Shown here piece after piece: positions 36,139 to 44,160 of a DNA stretch of 64,000 nucleotides. The stretch is taken from contig NZ_RZIJ01000021.1 in assembly GCF_003989665.1 (NCBI RefSeq), forward strand, positions 62,001 to 126,000, read 5' to 3'. The position numbers and the translations under genes were made by a program. Source of the DNA: Azospirillum doebereinerae. GTDB lineage: Bacteria > Pseudomonadota > Alphaproteobacteria > Azospirillales > Azospirillaceae. A model generated the notes under the pieces. It saw only the letters and a program-made list of their open reading frames with translations, was not told where the DNA came from and did no database searches. Position 1 is the stretch's first letter. Every line of letters begins with the position of its first letter.

Positions 36139-37535
36139 CGGCCAAGCCCGCGCGCGGCGGCCTCGGCGGCGCGCAGCCCGGTGACCGCCGATTTGGTCAG
36201 GCCGCCGACATAGCCGATGGCGTCGCCGCCCTCCAGCCCGCCGGTCGTCGCCCCGGCGGCGAACAGGCCGTCGATGACGGCGCCGTCCGCGCGCTTGACC
36301 CGGCCGTTGTCGTCGATGGCGATGCCGCCCATCGTGTAGGTCATGCCGGCGACGAGACGAATCGCCTGGAACGGGCCGGTGCGGATCGGGAAGGGTTTCG
36401 CCCGGCCGGTGCCGCGCGGCGGCGTCAGGTCGGCGGTCCGCCCGCCGTCCACGGCGGCGTTGTAGGCGGCGACGGTCGCGGCCAACCGGTCGGCCGGAAG
36501 ACCCAGCGCCTGGGCCAGCCCCTCCAGCGTGTCGGCCTGGACGACGGTGCCGCCGACGCGCGGCAGATGCGGGTTGGCCGGGATGATCGATTCGGTGGCC
36601 GGGCCGTCCCAGATCGGGCGGTCGAAGATCACGGTGGCGCTCAACGGGTCGTCGAGCTTGGCGATCCTGTTGGTCACGTAGACGCCGCCGCGCCCCTCGT
36701 CGACGAAGCGCTCGCCCTCGCCGTTCACGACGATGCCGGCCATGACGATCTCGTCGAGCCACGGGTAGGGCCAGAGCTTGTCGTTGCGCAGCGCGTCCTG
36801 GCACAGGATGTGGCCGTAGACATAGGGCGTGCCGGCCAGCGCCGCGCCGGCCTCGACCGCCATGCGCAGCCCGTCGCCGCCGCCGGTGCCGGCGCCGCGC
36901 TGACGCACGCGGTCGGGCGCGGGGGAGACGTGCGCGCGCACCAGCTCCGGGTCGCCCTGGAAGCCGCCGTCGGCGATGACCACGGCGGCGGCCTCGTAAT
37001 GGAGGGACTCGCCGTCGCGCTCGGCGCGCAGGCCGACGACACGGCCGTTCTCCACCATCAGCTCGCGGGCGCGGACGCCGCGCTGGAGGGTACCGCCGCG
37101 CTTCTCCAGGTTGGCGCCCAGCGTGCGGAGCAGCGTGTCGCCGCCCCGCCCTTCCCAGTTCAGCCCCGGCTGCGGCAAGGCCGGCGGGGCGAGCACCGTG
37201 TCCTGCCAGTCGCGCGGCCCGGCCTTCAGGAAGCGGATGCCCTGCTTGCGCAGCCAGTCGACGGCGCGCGGCGCCTCGGTGGCGATCATCGTCACCAGCG
37301 GCTCGGCGACGAAGCCGTCGGTCTCGCCGCGGATGGTCGCCTTCACCTCCTCCACCGGGCGGTGCAGGCTGCGCATGCCGATGTGGAAGGCGCCGCCCGT
37401 GTAGCGCGAATTGCAGAGGTAGCGGTCCTCCGCGCCCTTCTCCAGCACCGTGACGCTCAGCCCCAGCTCGGCGGCGCGGTTGGCGGCGACCAGCCCGGCG
37501 ATGCCGCCGCCGATGACGATCAGGTCGGTTCTCAT
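36135..37535 (-). CDS. FAD-dependent dehydrogenase, fumarate reductase / 3-ketosteroid dehydrogenase superfamily (B)
   Basis: A protein of 466 residues. TDLIVIGGGIAGLVAANRAA (~3-22) binds FAD; the C-terminus GLFAAGATTGGLEGGDAIGY closes the FAD site. Between them lies the capping domain with MTYTMGGIAIDDNGRV. Its overall plan is that of FAD_binding_2 desaturases/reductases. GGGAGG lies eight bases before the ATG. It is second in the operon after a 76-residue membrane protein, and its stop overlaps the Old-Yellow-Enzyme start. The substrate is unknown; it is one of three such flavoproteins in this cluster, which suggests successive desaturation steps. Confidence 0.83.
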   Translation of the reverse strand: MRTDLIVIGGGIAGLVAANRAAELGLSVTVLEKGAEDRYLCNSRYTGGAFHIGMRSLHRPVEEVKATIRGETDGFVAEPLVTMIATEAPRAVDWLRKQGIRFLKAGPRDWQDTVLAPPALPQPGLNWEGRGGDTLLRTLGANLEKRGGTLQRGVRARELMVENGRVVGLRAERDGESLHYEAAAVVIADGGFQGDPELVRAHVSPAPDRVRQRGAGTGGGDGLRMAVEAGAALAGTPYVYGHILCQDALRNDKLWPYPWLDEIVMAGIVVNGEGERFVDEGRGGVYVTNRIAKLDDPLSATVIFDRPIWDGPATESIIPANPHLPRVGGTVVQADTLEGLAQALGLPADRLAATVAAYNAAVDGGRTADLTPPRGTGRAKPFPIRTGPFQAIRLVAGMTYTMGGIAIDDNGRVKRADGAVIDGLFAAGATTGGLEGGDAIGYVGGLTKSAVTGLRAAEAAARGLGR

Positions 37536-37564
37536 GCCCGTTCCCTCCCAGGGATTTTTTGCGG

Positions 37565-37795
37565 TTATTTCGGCAGCAGCATGTCGGAGATGATGGCGAC
37601 CAGCTCCGCGAAAGCCTTCATCACCAGGAACAGCAGCGGGGCGCTGAGCGCCAGAACCAGGGCGGCCCCGCCGCCCCAGCCCGACAGCAGGGCGACCGCC
37701 GCCACGAACAGCGGCGCCAGCCCGGCGACGACGGCCAGCCACAGGCCGTATTGAACGACGAAGCGAACCGCCGGATAGTTTTGCTCTGGCGACAT
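37565..37795 (-). CDS. Small membrane protein with two transmembrane helices
   Basis: A protein of 76 residues, not recognised as a family. Two hydrophobic helices are predicted at ~15-38 (YGLWLAVVAGLAPLFVAAVA) and ~44-68 (AALVLALSAPLLFLVMKAF) with a short Gly-rich turn between them. It is the first gene of the flavoprotein/Old-Yellow-Enzyme operon and lies 29 bases before flavoprotein B. It could be a membrane anchor or a small transport subunit. The ribosome-binding site is weak (AGGGA directly before ATG), so expression and start are less certain than for its neighbours. Confidence 0.6.
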   Translation of the reverse strand: MSPEQNYPAVRFVVQYGLWLAVVAGLAPLFVAAVALLSGWGGGAALVLALSAPLLFLVMKAFAELVAIISDMLLPK

Positions 37796-37898
37796 GTCCC
37801 TGATCCCGTGTTTGCGGTGTCGTGTGCGATGAGGACGGCAGGAGCGGCGGCGCGGTGCCGCTGGGCGGGTCCGATGCGAATCTCCGGACGGCCGATTG

Positions 37899-37948
37899 TT
37901 GACAGCTCACAATCATGATGTACACTGACAGTATGCATGCTGTCAATA
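37899..37948. promoter_or_regulatory. Divergent promoters with TGACAG palindromic operator (site A)
   Basis: Plus strand: TTGACA (37899-37904), 16-base spacer, TACACT (37921-37926). Minus strand: TTGACA (37946-37941), 18-base spacer, TACATC. Between them TGACAGTATGCATGCTGTCA (37926-37945) is an almost perfect palindrome (18 of 20 positions symmetric) overlapping the plus -10 and the minus -35. A repressor bound here would block both the binding-protein gene and the flavoprotein operon. Near-identical geometry occurs in front of the MarR gene (site B). Confidence 0.72.
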
Positions 37949-38049
37949 TGCGGCAAGCGAGAAGGCGGGCGCCGGCGGCGACCCGCCCCGCCGCGACGGC
38001 CTGCCCGTTCTTCACAAAATCAACGAAACACCCGAGGGAGGGGAACCCC

Positions 38050-39261
38050 ATGAAAACGCGCGCCTCGGCTTTGGCCCTGGGCCTGAGCCTGCTGGCCGGC
38101 GGAACCGCGTCGGCGGCCTACACCGACAACGTGGTCCGCATCGGCGTCCTCAACGACCAATCCGGCCTGTACGTCGACATCATGGGCCACGGCTCGATCA
38201 TCGCCGCCCGGATGGCGGTGGAAGATTTCGGCGGCAAAATCGGCGACACGCCCATCGAGGTCGTCGCCGCCGACAACCAGAACAAGGCCGACGTCGGCGC
38301 CGCCATCGCTGGCAAATGGTACGACGCCGAGGGCGTCGACATGATCGCGGAGATCGCGAACTCCTCGGTCGCGTTGGCGGTGGTGGAGATCGCCAAGCAG
38401 AAGAACAAGGTCGCCATCGTCTCCGGCTCCAACACCAACCGGCTGACCGGCGATTCCTGCACGCCCAACCACGTCCACTGGGCCTTCGACAACTACGCGC
38501 TGGCCAACGCCACGGCCAAGGCGGTGGTCAAGCAGGGCGGAACCTCGTGGTTCTTCATCACGTCCGACTACGCCTTCGGCCACGACATGGAGAAGCAGGC
38601 CGGCGACATCGTGAAACAGGCCGGCGGCACGGTGATCGGCTCGGTGCGGGCGCCGCTGAACTCGTCGGACTTCGCGTCCTACCTGCTGCAGGCGCAGGGG
38701 TCGGGCGCCAAGGTGATCGGGCTGGCCAACGCCACCGCCGACTTCACCAACACCGTCAAGCAGGGCAAGGAGTTCGGCATCCTCGCCGGCGGCCAGCAAT
38801 TCGCCGGCCTCACCGTCTACCTGACCGACATCGACGGGCTGGGGCTGGAGGCGGCGCAGGGGACGTTGCTGAGCGTGCCCTTCTACTGGGACCTGAACGA
38901 CCGCACCCGCAAGTTCGCCAACCGCTTCTTCGAGCGCCACGGCAAGATGCCGACCGCCTATCAGGCGTCGGTCTATTCGCAGGTGACGCATTACCTCAAG
39001 GCGGTCAAGGCGCTGGGCAGCGACGCGGACGGCCGCGCGGTGGTCGCCAAGATGAAGGAACTGCCGACCGACGACGACGCCTACGGCCAGGGCTCGGTCC
39101 GCGTCGACGGGCGCAAGCTGCACCCGATGTACCTGTTCCAGGTGAAGACCCCGCAGGAGTCCAAGCGCCGCTGGGACTATTACAAGCTGGTCTCGACGAT
39201 CCCGGTCGAGGAGGCGTGGAAGCCGCTCGACCCGGCGTGCAGCCTCGTTCCCAAGCAGTGA
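38050..39261 (+). CDS. ABC transporter substrate-binding protein, branched-chain amino acid / aromatic acid type (1)
   Basis: A protein of 403 residues (Peripla_BP_6 fold). Signal peptide ALALGLSLLAGGTASA, mature from ~AYTD. Motifs: VVRIGVLNDQSGLYVDIMG, AARMAVEDFGGKIGD, IEVVAADNQNKADVGA and FFITSDYAFGHDME. Many members carried in aromatic-degradation clusters bind aromatic or alicyclic carboxylates rather than leucine. No permease is beside it; the livHMGF genes 8 kb downstream in the same regulon probably serve both this and the second binding protein. Strong GAGGGAGGGG ribosome-binding site. Confidence 0.88.
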   Translation: MKTRASALALGLSLLAGGTASAAYTDNVVRIGVLNDQSGLYVDIMGHGSIIAARMAVEDFGGKIGDTPIEVVAADNQNKADVGAAIAGKWYDAEGVDMIAEIANSSVALAVVEIAKQKNKVAIVSGSNTNRLTGDSCTPNHVHWAFDNYALANATAKAVVKQGGTSWFFITSDYAFGHDMEKQAGDIVKQAGGTVIGSVRAPLNSSDFASYLLQAQGSGAKVIGLANATADFTNTVKQGKEFGILAGGQQFAGLTVYLTDIDGLGLEAAQGTLLSVPFYWDLNDRTRKFANRFFERHGKMPTAYQASVYSQVTHYLKAVKALGSDADGRAVVAKMKELPTDDDAYGQGSVRVDGRKLHPMYLFQVKTPQESKRRWDYYKLVSTIPVEEAWKPLDPACSLVPKQ

Positions 39262-39307
39262 CGCGACCGCGCGTCCATCCTCTTTCATCCGCATCACGGA
39301 GGCTTCG

Positions 39308-39667
39308 GTGGTTGTCGAAGAACGCACCTATGTCCTGCACACCGGCGTCAGCATGGCCGAGTACCTGCGCATCTACGAGACGGAGGGGCTGCCGGCGCAA
39401 AAGCCGATCCTCGGCGGCTTCCTCGGCTATTTCGTGACCGAGTTCGGCGTCCAGAACCAACTGGTGCATCTCTGGGCCTACGCCGATCTGGAGGACCGCC
39501 GGGCGCGGCGCGCGGAACTGGCAAAGAACGCGCAATGGCAGGGCTGTCTGGCGAAGATCCGGCCGATGATCCTCAGCATGGAGAACCGCATCATGTACCC
39601 GACCGGCTTCTCGCCGATCCGCTCGCTGCCGGTCCAGACCGGTCAGGCGGACACCGCGCTGGCATAG
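39308..39667 (+). CDS. NIPSNAP family protein
   Basis: A protein of 119 residues with a GTG start and GGAGG five bases upstream. The sequence VEERTYVLHTGVSMAEYLRI, LGYFVTEFG, NQLVHLWAYADLEDR and MILSMENRIMYP is characteristic of the NIPSNAP dimeric ferredoxin-like fold. Bacterial members are often found in catabolic clusters and their biochemical role is unclear. It follows the binding protein gene by 46 bases and is probably co-transcribed with it; a hairpin terminator lies 16 bases after the stop. Confidence 0.82.
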   Translation: MVVEERTYVLHTGVSMAEYLRIYETEGLPAQKPILGGFLGYFVTEFGVQNQLVHLWAYADLEDRRARRAELAKNAQWQGCLAKIRPMILSMENRIMYPTGFSPIRSLPVQTGQADTALA

Positions 39668-39682
39668 GGCAAAACAAGAAGT

Positions 39683-39726
39683 CCCGCCATGCCCGGACGT
39701 TTGACAACGTTCCCGAGCATGGCGGG
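39683..39726. terminator. Bidirectional hairpin terminator between converging genes
   Basis: CCCGCCATGC (39683-39692) pairs with GCATGGCGGG (39717-39726); the inner segment pairs further through ACGTT/AACGT. On the minus strand the stem is followed by ACTTCTTGTTTTG, a fair T-rich tail, so it should end the small acidic-protein gene. On the plus strand it may stop the NIPSNAP transcript less efficiently. Confidence 0.72.
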
Positions 39727-39788
39727 CTTATGAGGTCCCAACCGCGGCCTCCGGCCCGCTTGCCGGAGGCCGCTCCGGGAATCGACGA

Positions 39789-40034
39789 TTACGCCGCCAC
39801 CACGGCAAGCTCGGCGACGACCGACGCCAGTTCGGCGGCGGCTTCGACCAGTTCCCCGGCCCCCTCGGCATCCGCGACCAAACCGCCGGCTTCGAACTCC
39901 TGAATGGCGGCGTTTCCGTCCGCAACGGCCGAAAGCGCCCGTTCGCGCAATTCGCCACCCACTTCCGAACCGAGTTCCGCAAGTTTTTCGGTCACTTCCG
40001 CAATAAGTTCCTTCACCTTATCGACAGCAGCCAT
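39789..40034 (-). CDS. Small acidic, alanine-rich helical protein of unknown function
   Basis: A protein of 81 residues, not recognised. It is rich in Ala, Glu and Val, acidic, and predicted to be largely helical (KVKELIAEVTEKLAELGSEV at the N-terminus, ELVEAAAELASVVAELAVVA at the C-terminus); heptad-like spacing suggests coiled coil or amphipathic helices. No signal peptide or Cys. It has its own signals: a good sigma-70-type promoter, AGGTG five to six bases before ATG, and a terminator after the stop. It looks like a monocistronic, possibly well expressed gene, unrelated in style to its catabolic neighbours. Confidence 0.72.
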   Translation of the reverse strand: MAAVDKVKELIAEVTEKLAELGSEVGGELRERALSAVADGNAAIQEFEAGGLVADAEGAGELVEAAAELASVVAELAVVAA

Positions 40035-40074
40035 TTTCGCACCTGATCTTCAAAAATTTCGCCGATAGGTAGAT

Positions 40075-40103
40075 TTTATATCAGAAAATGCGCCCATTAT
40101 CAA
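40075..40103 (-). promoter_or_regulatory. Sigma-70-like promoter of the small acidic-protein gene
   Basis: On the minus strand TTGATA (40103-40098), a 17-base spacer and TATAAA (40080-40075) precede the start codon at 40034, leaving a ~35-base leader. Both hexamers match the consensus at five of six positions. It lies in an unusually AT-rich stretch. Confidence 0.65.
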
Positions 40104-40422
40104 TAATAAACACAACCCTCAGCAAATATTTTTATTGTTTATTCTCTTTTTGGTAAATTTTTTATCAATTAGACTTCTTTTTCTTGGGAAATAGCAGCCT
40201 TTGGATGTATTCGTCGCCATACATCGAGTCCAGGCAGAAGCGGGTACACGCAGAGGCCTCTGCCAAACCGTTCCCGTTGAATGCTTTTCCGCTTCCCATC
40301 GAAGGAAGCGGTTACAGCGCTCACGCTTTCGCAACAATTTTAAGGTGTGGGAAAGATCGTTCTTCCGCGAATTCGGTGCCGCACATCGCCCGCTACGGCC
40401 GAGGCCAAGGTCGCAGGCAAAA
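40104..40422. other. Non-coding stretch, AT-rich on its left side
   Basis: About 320 bases between the promoter of the small acidic-protein gene and the terminator of the next minus-strand flavoprotein gene. The left third (40104-40190) is very AT-rich; the rest returns to high GC. Short open frames cross it, but none has a ribosome-binding site or recognisable content. I see nothing else in it. Confidence 0.5.
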
Positions 40423-40462
40423 GCGAAAGCGCCTTCTCCAGGGTTGGAAAAGGCGCTTTCGC
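40423..40462 (-). terminator. Intrinsic terminator of the marR-flavoprotein operon
   Basis: GCGAAAGCGCCTT (40423-40435) and AAGGCGCTTTCGC (40450-40462) form a perfect 13-bp stem with a 14-base loop. Read on the minus strand the stem is followed by TTTTGCC. It lies 19 bases after the stop of the flavoprotein gene. Confidence 0.8.
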
Positions 40463-40481
40463 AGTTCCCTCCTTGTGCGTG

Positions 40482-42230
40482 TCACCGCGCCAGCGCCGGC
40501 TGCTGTTGCGGCGTGGTCACCTTGCCCGCCGCGTGGCGCGCCACGCGGTAGGCGAAGACCAGCGCCGGCCCCAGCGTGGTTCCCGGTCCGGGATAGGTTC
40601 CGGCCATGATCGACGCCATGTCGTTGCCGCAGGCGTACAGCCCCGGAATGGCCCGCTCGGACTCGTCGAGCACCTGACCGTCCACGTCCGTCGCCAGCCC
40701 GGCGCTGCACGCGATCTCCGCCGGCCAGACGGCGACGGCGACGAAAGGCGCCGTCTCGATGGCTTTCAGGCAGGGGTTGGGTTGGTGCTGCGGGTCGCCG
40801 TTGAAGCGGTTCAGCTCCGTGTCGCCCTTGCCGAAATCGAGGTCGCTGCCGGTTGCCGCAAAGCCGTTGTGCCGCCGCACGCTGTCGGTCAGGCCGGTCG
40901 GATCGACGCCGATCTTGCGCGCCAGTTCCTCCAGCGTCGGGGCGGTGTAGAGATAGCCGCTCTTCTCGTGCGGCGTCAGGTTCGTCGTGCCGGGATGGAC
41001 GACGCCGATGCCGTATTTGGCGACGAAAGCCGCGTCGCAGACCAGCCAAGCCGGCATGGTCGGTACGGTCTTGTGCGATTCGAACATCGCCTCGACGAAG
41101 TCGTGGTAGGACGCGCCCTCGTTCACGAAGCGCCGGCCGGCGGCGTTCACCGCGATCAGGCCGGGCTTGGCGCGGTCGAGCGCCAGATGGGGGAACAGCC
41201 CCTTCCACCCCGGCGCCTTTCGTGTCACCGACACCGGCGTCCAGAAGGCGCCGCCCCGGTGCTGCTCGCCGTCGATCTTGGCACCGATGCTCCGCCCCAG
41301 CGTCAGGCCGTCGCCGGTGACGGTGTCGCAGGCCAGCGAATGGACAGGGACCGGCTGCGGCATGAAGGCGGCGCGGAACTCCTTGTTGTGGGCGAAGCCG
41401 CCGGTCGCCAGCACGACGCCCTTGCGGGCGCGCACGCGCAGGGTCCTGCCGCCGCTCTCCACCACCGCGCCGATCACCCGGCCGTCGGCGCGGCCATCCT
41501 CGCGCAGGATCTCGCGGATGGCGGTGTCGAAGCGGATCGGGACCTTGCGCTTGCGCAGGCTGTAGAACAGGCGCGCCACCAGCGCGTTGCCCATGACGAT
41601 CCGCGTGCCGCGCGGGTACTTCACCCGGTCGGACAGGAAGCGGAAGAAAAGCTTGGCCGAATACGTGAAGTTCGCCACCGACTTGAAGCGGCCGATCAGG
41701 CGGGGGATGTCGTCCTTGCCGACCATCATGCCGCCGAACACCATGAACTCGCCGATGGGCGGGCGGACCAGACGGAAGTCGTCGCCCAACAGCCGGCCGT
41801 CGAAGGGGGTGGGCACGATGGCGCGCCCGGTGACGGCGGCGCCGGCCATGTTGGCCTGGTAGTCGGGATGGCGGCCACAGGCCAGGAACGTCACGTCGCT
41901 GTTGGCTTCGTAATAGTCGATGGCGGTCGGGCCGGTCTCCAGATAGACGCTGCGCAGGTCGCGGCCCTTGGTGCCGCCGACCAGACGGTCCATGTAGATC
42001 TCGGCCTTCTCGGCTGTGTCGTCGTAGCCGGAGCGCCGGCTCTGCGTGTTGCCGGGGATCCAGAGCGTGCCCGCCGAGGTGGAGGCGGTACCGCCGATCT
42101 GCCCCGACTTCTCGCAGATCATCACGTCGAGCCCCTCCAGGGAGCCGACCAGGGCCGTGGCCATGCCGCCCGGCCCGGCGCCGGCCACCAGAAGATCGAC
42201 CTCGGCGTCCCACGCGGTAACTTGTGCCAT
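40482..42230 (-). CDS. FAD-dependent dehydrogenase of the 3-ketosteroid-delta1-dehydrogenase type (C)
   Basis: A protein of 582 residues, the length of KstD-type enzymes. DLLVAGAGPGGMATALVGS (~13-31) and CEKSGQIGGTASTSAGTLW bind FAD; the C-terminal block YACGNDMASIMAGTYPGPG then TTLGPALVFAYRVARHA is diagnostic of the ketosteroid dehydrogenase/FAD_binding_2 branch. KstD enzymes remove hydrogens alpha,beta to a ring ketone. No steroid genes are near, while a 3-hydroxybenzoate pathway is, so desaturation of an oxo-cyclohexane carboxylate leading to an aromatic ring is a reasonable inference. It follows marR by 43 bases and ends at a strong terminator. Confidence 0.85.
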   Translation of the reverse strand: MAQVTAWDAEVDLLVAGAGPGGMATALVGSLEGLDVMICEKSGQIGGTASTSAGTLWIPGNTQSRRSGYDDTAEKAEIYMDRLVGGTKGRDLRSVYLETGPTAIDYYEANSDVTFLACGRHPDYQANMAGAAVTGRAIVPTPFDGRLLGDDFRLVRPPIGEFMVFGGMMVGKDDIPRLIGRFKSVANFTYSAKLFFRFLSDRVKYPRGTRIVMGNALVARLFYSLRKRKVPIRFDTAIREILREDGRADGRVIGAVVESGGRTLRVRARKGVVLATGGFAHNKEFRAAFMPQPVPVHSLACDTVTGDGLTLGRSIGAKIDGEQHRGGAFWTPVSVTRKAPGWKGLFPHLALDRAKPGLIAVNAAGRRFVNEGASYHDFVEAMFESHKTVPTMPAWLVCDAAFVAKYGIGVVHPGTTNLTPHEKSGYLYTAPTLEELARKIGVDPTGLTDSVRRHNGFAATGSDLDFGKGDTELNRFNGDPQHQPNPCLKAIETAPFVAVAVWPAEIACSAGLATDVDGQVLDESERAIPGLYACGNDMASIMAGTYPGPGTTLGPALVFAYRVARHAAGKVTTPQQQPALAR

Positions 42231-42273
42231 TCTTGTGTCTCCGTTTCCTCCCGCGCGGTCGAAGGCTTGCCCC

Positions 42274-42846
42274 TTATCGTGGTTTGGCCTTTCGACCGGC
42301 CGCGGCCTTGCCGCGTTTGGTTTGTGCGTTGTCGGCGGGTTGCTGCGCGCCGTCGGTGTCCTCGGCCGGCGCCGCCGCTTCGCGGTCGACGACCAGCCGC
42401 AGCGACGACGGCATCGTGTCGTTGTGCAGGTTGACCAGTTGGATCATCAATTGAATCAGGGTCTTGCGGTCCGCCGGCCGCAACGGCTCCAGGATGCGCT
42501 CCTGGACCCGCTCGACCGCCGGGGTGACCGCGACCAGCAGGGCGCGTCCGGCCGGCGACAGGTAGAGGAGCTTGACGCGCTTGTCCCCCTCGGTCGCCCG
42601 GCGGTAGATCAGTTCCTTTGCCTCCAGCCGTTCGATGACGCCGCCCAGCGTGGAGCGGTCGAAGGCGATCAGCCCGGACAACCGCGTGGCGTCCACGCCG
42701 GGATTCTCGTCGATGGCGACCAGGGCCGCGTATTGCACCGAGGTCAGATCGTGCTTGGCGCATTCCTCGGTAAACAGGGCCATCGAGATCTGGTGGGCCC
42801 GGCGCAGAAGATGTCCGGGTTTCGCGTAGAGTTCGTCCATGGCCAT
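42274..42846 (-). CDS. MarR family transcriptional regulator
   Basis: A protein of 190 residues. The winged helix-turn-helix occupies ~15-140: LTSVQYAALVAIDENPGVDA, LIAFDRSTLGGVIERLEAKE (recognition helix) and RRATEGDKRVKLLYLSPAGR (wing). MarR proteins of aromatic-degradation clusters are usually repressors released by an aromatic acid or its CoA ester. A Lys/Ala-rich tail of ~40 residues after the fold (KRGKAAAGRKAKPR) is unusual. ATG is preceded by AGGTG. It is divergent from a Gfo/Idh/MocA gene, and its promoter region carries the same palindromic operator as site A, which points to autoregulation and control of the cluster. Confidence 0.9.
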   Translation of the reverse strand: MAMDELYAKPGHLLRRAHQISMALFTEECAKHDLTSVQYAALVAIDENPGVDATRLSGLIAFDRSTLGGVIERLEAKELIYRRATEGDKRVKLLYLSPAGRALLVAVTPAVERVQERILEPLRPADRKTLIQLMIQLVNLHNDTMPSSLRLVVDREAAAPAEDTDGAQQPADNAQTKRGKAAAGRKAKPR

Positions 42847-42974
42847 GCGGGCACCTGCTCAAGCGTGTTCGTGAAACGGTGATACTCCCATCCGGGCGGC
42901 GGCCGATAGCGCAACCCGCAGGACCGGCGCCCGGACACCGTCCGTTTTAAAGACTGTGCGCAACGTCAATGGTG

Positions 42975-43024
42975 TTGACGCGATGCCATCTGTATGTAAA
43001 CTGATATTCTGTATGCTGTCAATA
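42975..43024. promoter_or_regulatory. Divergent promoters with TGACAG-type operator (site B)
   Basis: Plus strand: TTGACG (42975-42980), 16-base spacer, TAAACT (42997-43002). Minus strand: TTGACA (43022-43017), 18-base spacer, TACATA. The operator at 43001-43024 aligns base for base with site A: the right half ATGCTGTCAATA is identical and the left half CTGATATTCTG is degenerate. Spacings of both promoters are the same as at site A, so the two regions are probably bound by one regulator, most simply the MarR encoded here. Confidence 0.7.
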
Positions 43025-43114
43025 CCGGTCGCAACCGCCGCAGCACACCGCTTCCCCCTTATTTCCCGGTTCCGGCGCGTTGCCCGCATCCCTCCGTGAG
43101 GAGTTCCAGACGCC

Positions 43115-44155
43115 ATGTCTCCCCTCCGCATTGCCGTCATCGGCGCCGGCGTCATCGGCAAGACGCACATCGACGCGCTGTCCCACGTTCCGGATCTCCG
43201 GCTGGCCGCCATCGTCGACCCGAGCGACGAGGCCCGCGCGCTCGCGGCCCGCCACGGGGTTCCGGTCCACGCCGATTGTCACGCGCTGCTGGACGGGGAA
43301 CAGCCGGACGGCGTGATCGTCGCCACCCCCAACGCCACGCACGCGCCCATCGGCCTCGCCTGCATCGCGCGCGGCATTCCCATGCTGATCGAAAAACCCA
43401 TCGCCGAAACGGTGGAGGCGGCCCAGGCGTTGACCGACGCGGCGGAACGGGCGGGCGTGCCGCTTCTGGTCGGGCACCACCGCCGCCACAACCCGATCCT
43501 GCGCATGGCCCGCGAGGTAATCGAGCGGGGCGATCTGGGCGCCCTGGTGTCGGCGACGATCCTCTACACCTTCCTGAAGCCCGACAGCTATTTCGACATC
43601 GCGTGGCGGCGGCAGGAGGAGGGCGGCGGACCGATCCTGATCAACCTGATCCACGAGATCGACACGCTGCGCTTCCTGTGCGGCGACATCGACAGCCTCC
43701 AGGCGATCCGCTCCAACAAGACGCGCGGCTTCGTGGTGGAGGACACCGTCGCGGTGGCGCTGCGGATGCGCAGCGGCGCGCTGGCCACCATCAGCCTGTC
43801 CGACGCGGTCGCCGCGCCGTGGAGCTGGGACATGACCACCGGTGAAAGCCCGCAATTCGCCCGCCAGACCGTGCCCACGCATTTCTTCTCGGGCACCGCC
43901 GGGTCGCTGACCGTGCCGACGCTGGAGCTGTGGCGCTACGAAGGGGCGCGCGGCTGGCTCGATCCCTTCACCCGCACAGGCCTGCCGCTCAAGCCCGGCA
44001 ACCCCTACGCCCTGCAACTGCAACACTTCGCCCGCGTGATTCGGGGCGAAGAGGCGCCGCTGGTCGGCGGCGCCGACGCCACGCAGACCTTGCGTGCGAC
44101 GCTGGCGGTGCGCGAGGCGGCCGACACCGGCCGCCCCGTCGACCTGAGCGCCTGA
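43115..44155 (+). CDS. Gfo/Idh/MocA family NAD(P)-dependent oxidoreductase
   Basis: A protein of 346 residues. IAVIGAGVIGKTHIDALSHV (~6-25) is the dinucleotide site; ATPNATHAPIGLACI and the catalytic EKP in LIEKPIAETVEAAQAL (~92-107) identify the family; HHRRHNPILRMARE and NLIHEIDTLRFLCGDI follow, and the C-terminal domain is of the GFO_IDH_MocA_C type. Family members oxidise hydroxyl groups of sugars, inositols and other cyclic polyols. In this cluster it may oxidise a ring hydroxyl of an alicyclic acid to a ketone. The promoter carries the shared operator. It converges with the next gene with only five bases between stops. Confidence 0.85.
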   Translation: MSPLRIAVIGAGVIGKTHIDALSHVPDLRLAAIVDPSDEARALAARHGVPVHADCHALLDGEQPDGVIVATPNATHAPIGLACIARGIPMLIEKPIAETVEAAQALTDAAERAGVPLLVGHHRRHNPILRMAREVIERGDLGALVSATILYTFLKPDSYFDIAWRRQEEGGGPILINLIHEIDTLRFLCGDIDSLQAIRSNKTRGFVVEDTVAVALRMRSGALATISLSDAVAAPWSWDMTTGESPQFARQTVPTHFFSGTAGSLTVPTLELWRYEGARGWLDPFTRTGLPLKPGNPYALQLQHFARVIRGEEAPLVGGADATQTLRATLAVREAADTGRPVDLSA

Positions 44156-44160
44156 ATCGA

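Noticed and set aside
40119..40609. Short open frames on both strands in the spacer before the flavoprotein terminator
   Set aside because: No ribosome-binding site, no protein-like conservation, and one runs across the strong terminator hairpin.
40482..42230. A steroid-degradation gene because of the 3-ketosteroid dehydrogenase-like sequence
   Set aside because: No other steroid catabolic genes are in the window, and the surrounding genes lead to 3-hydroxybenzoate and gentisate.
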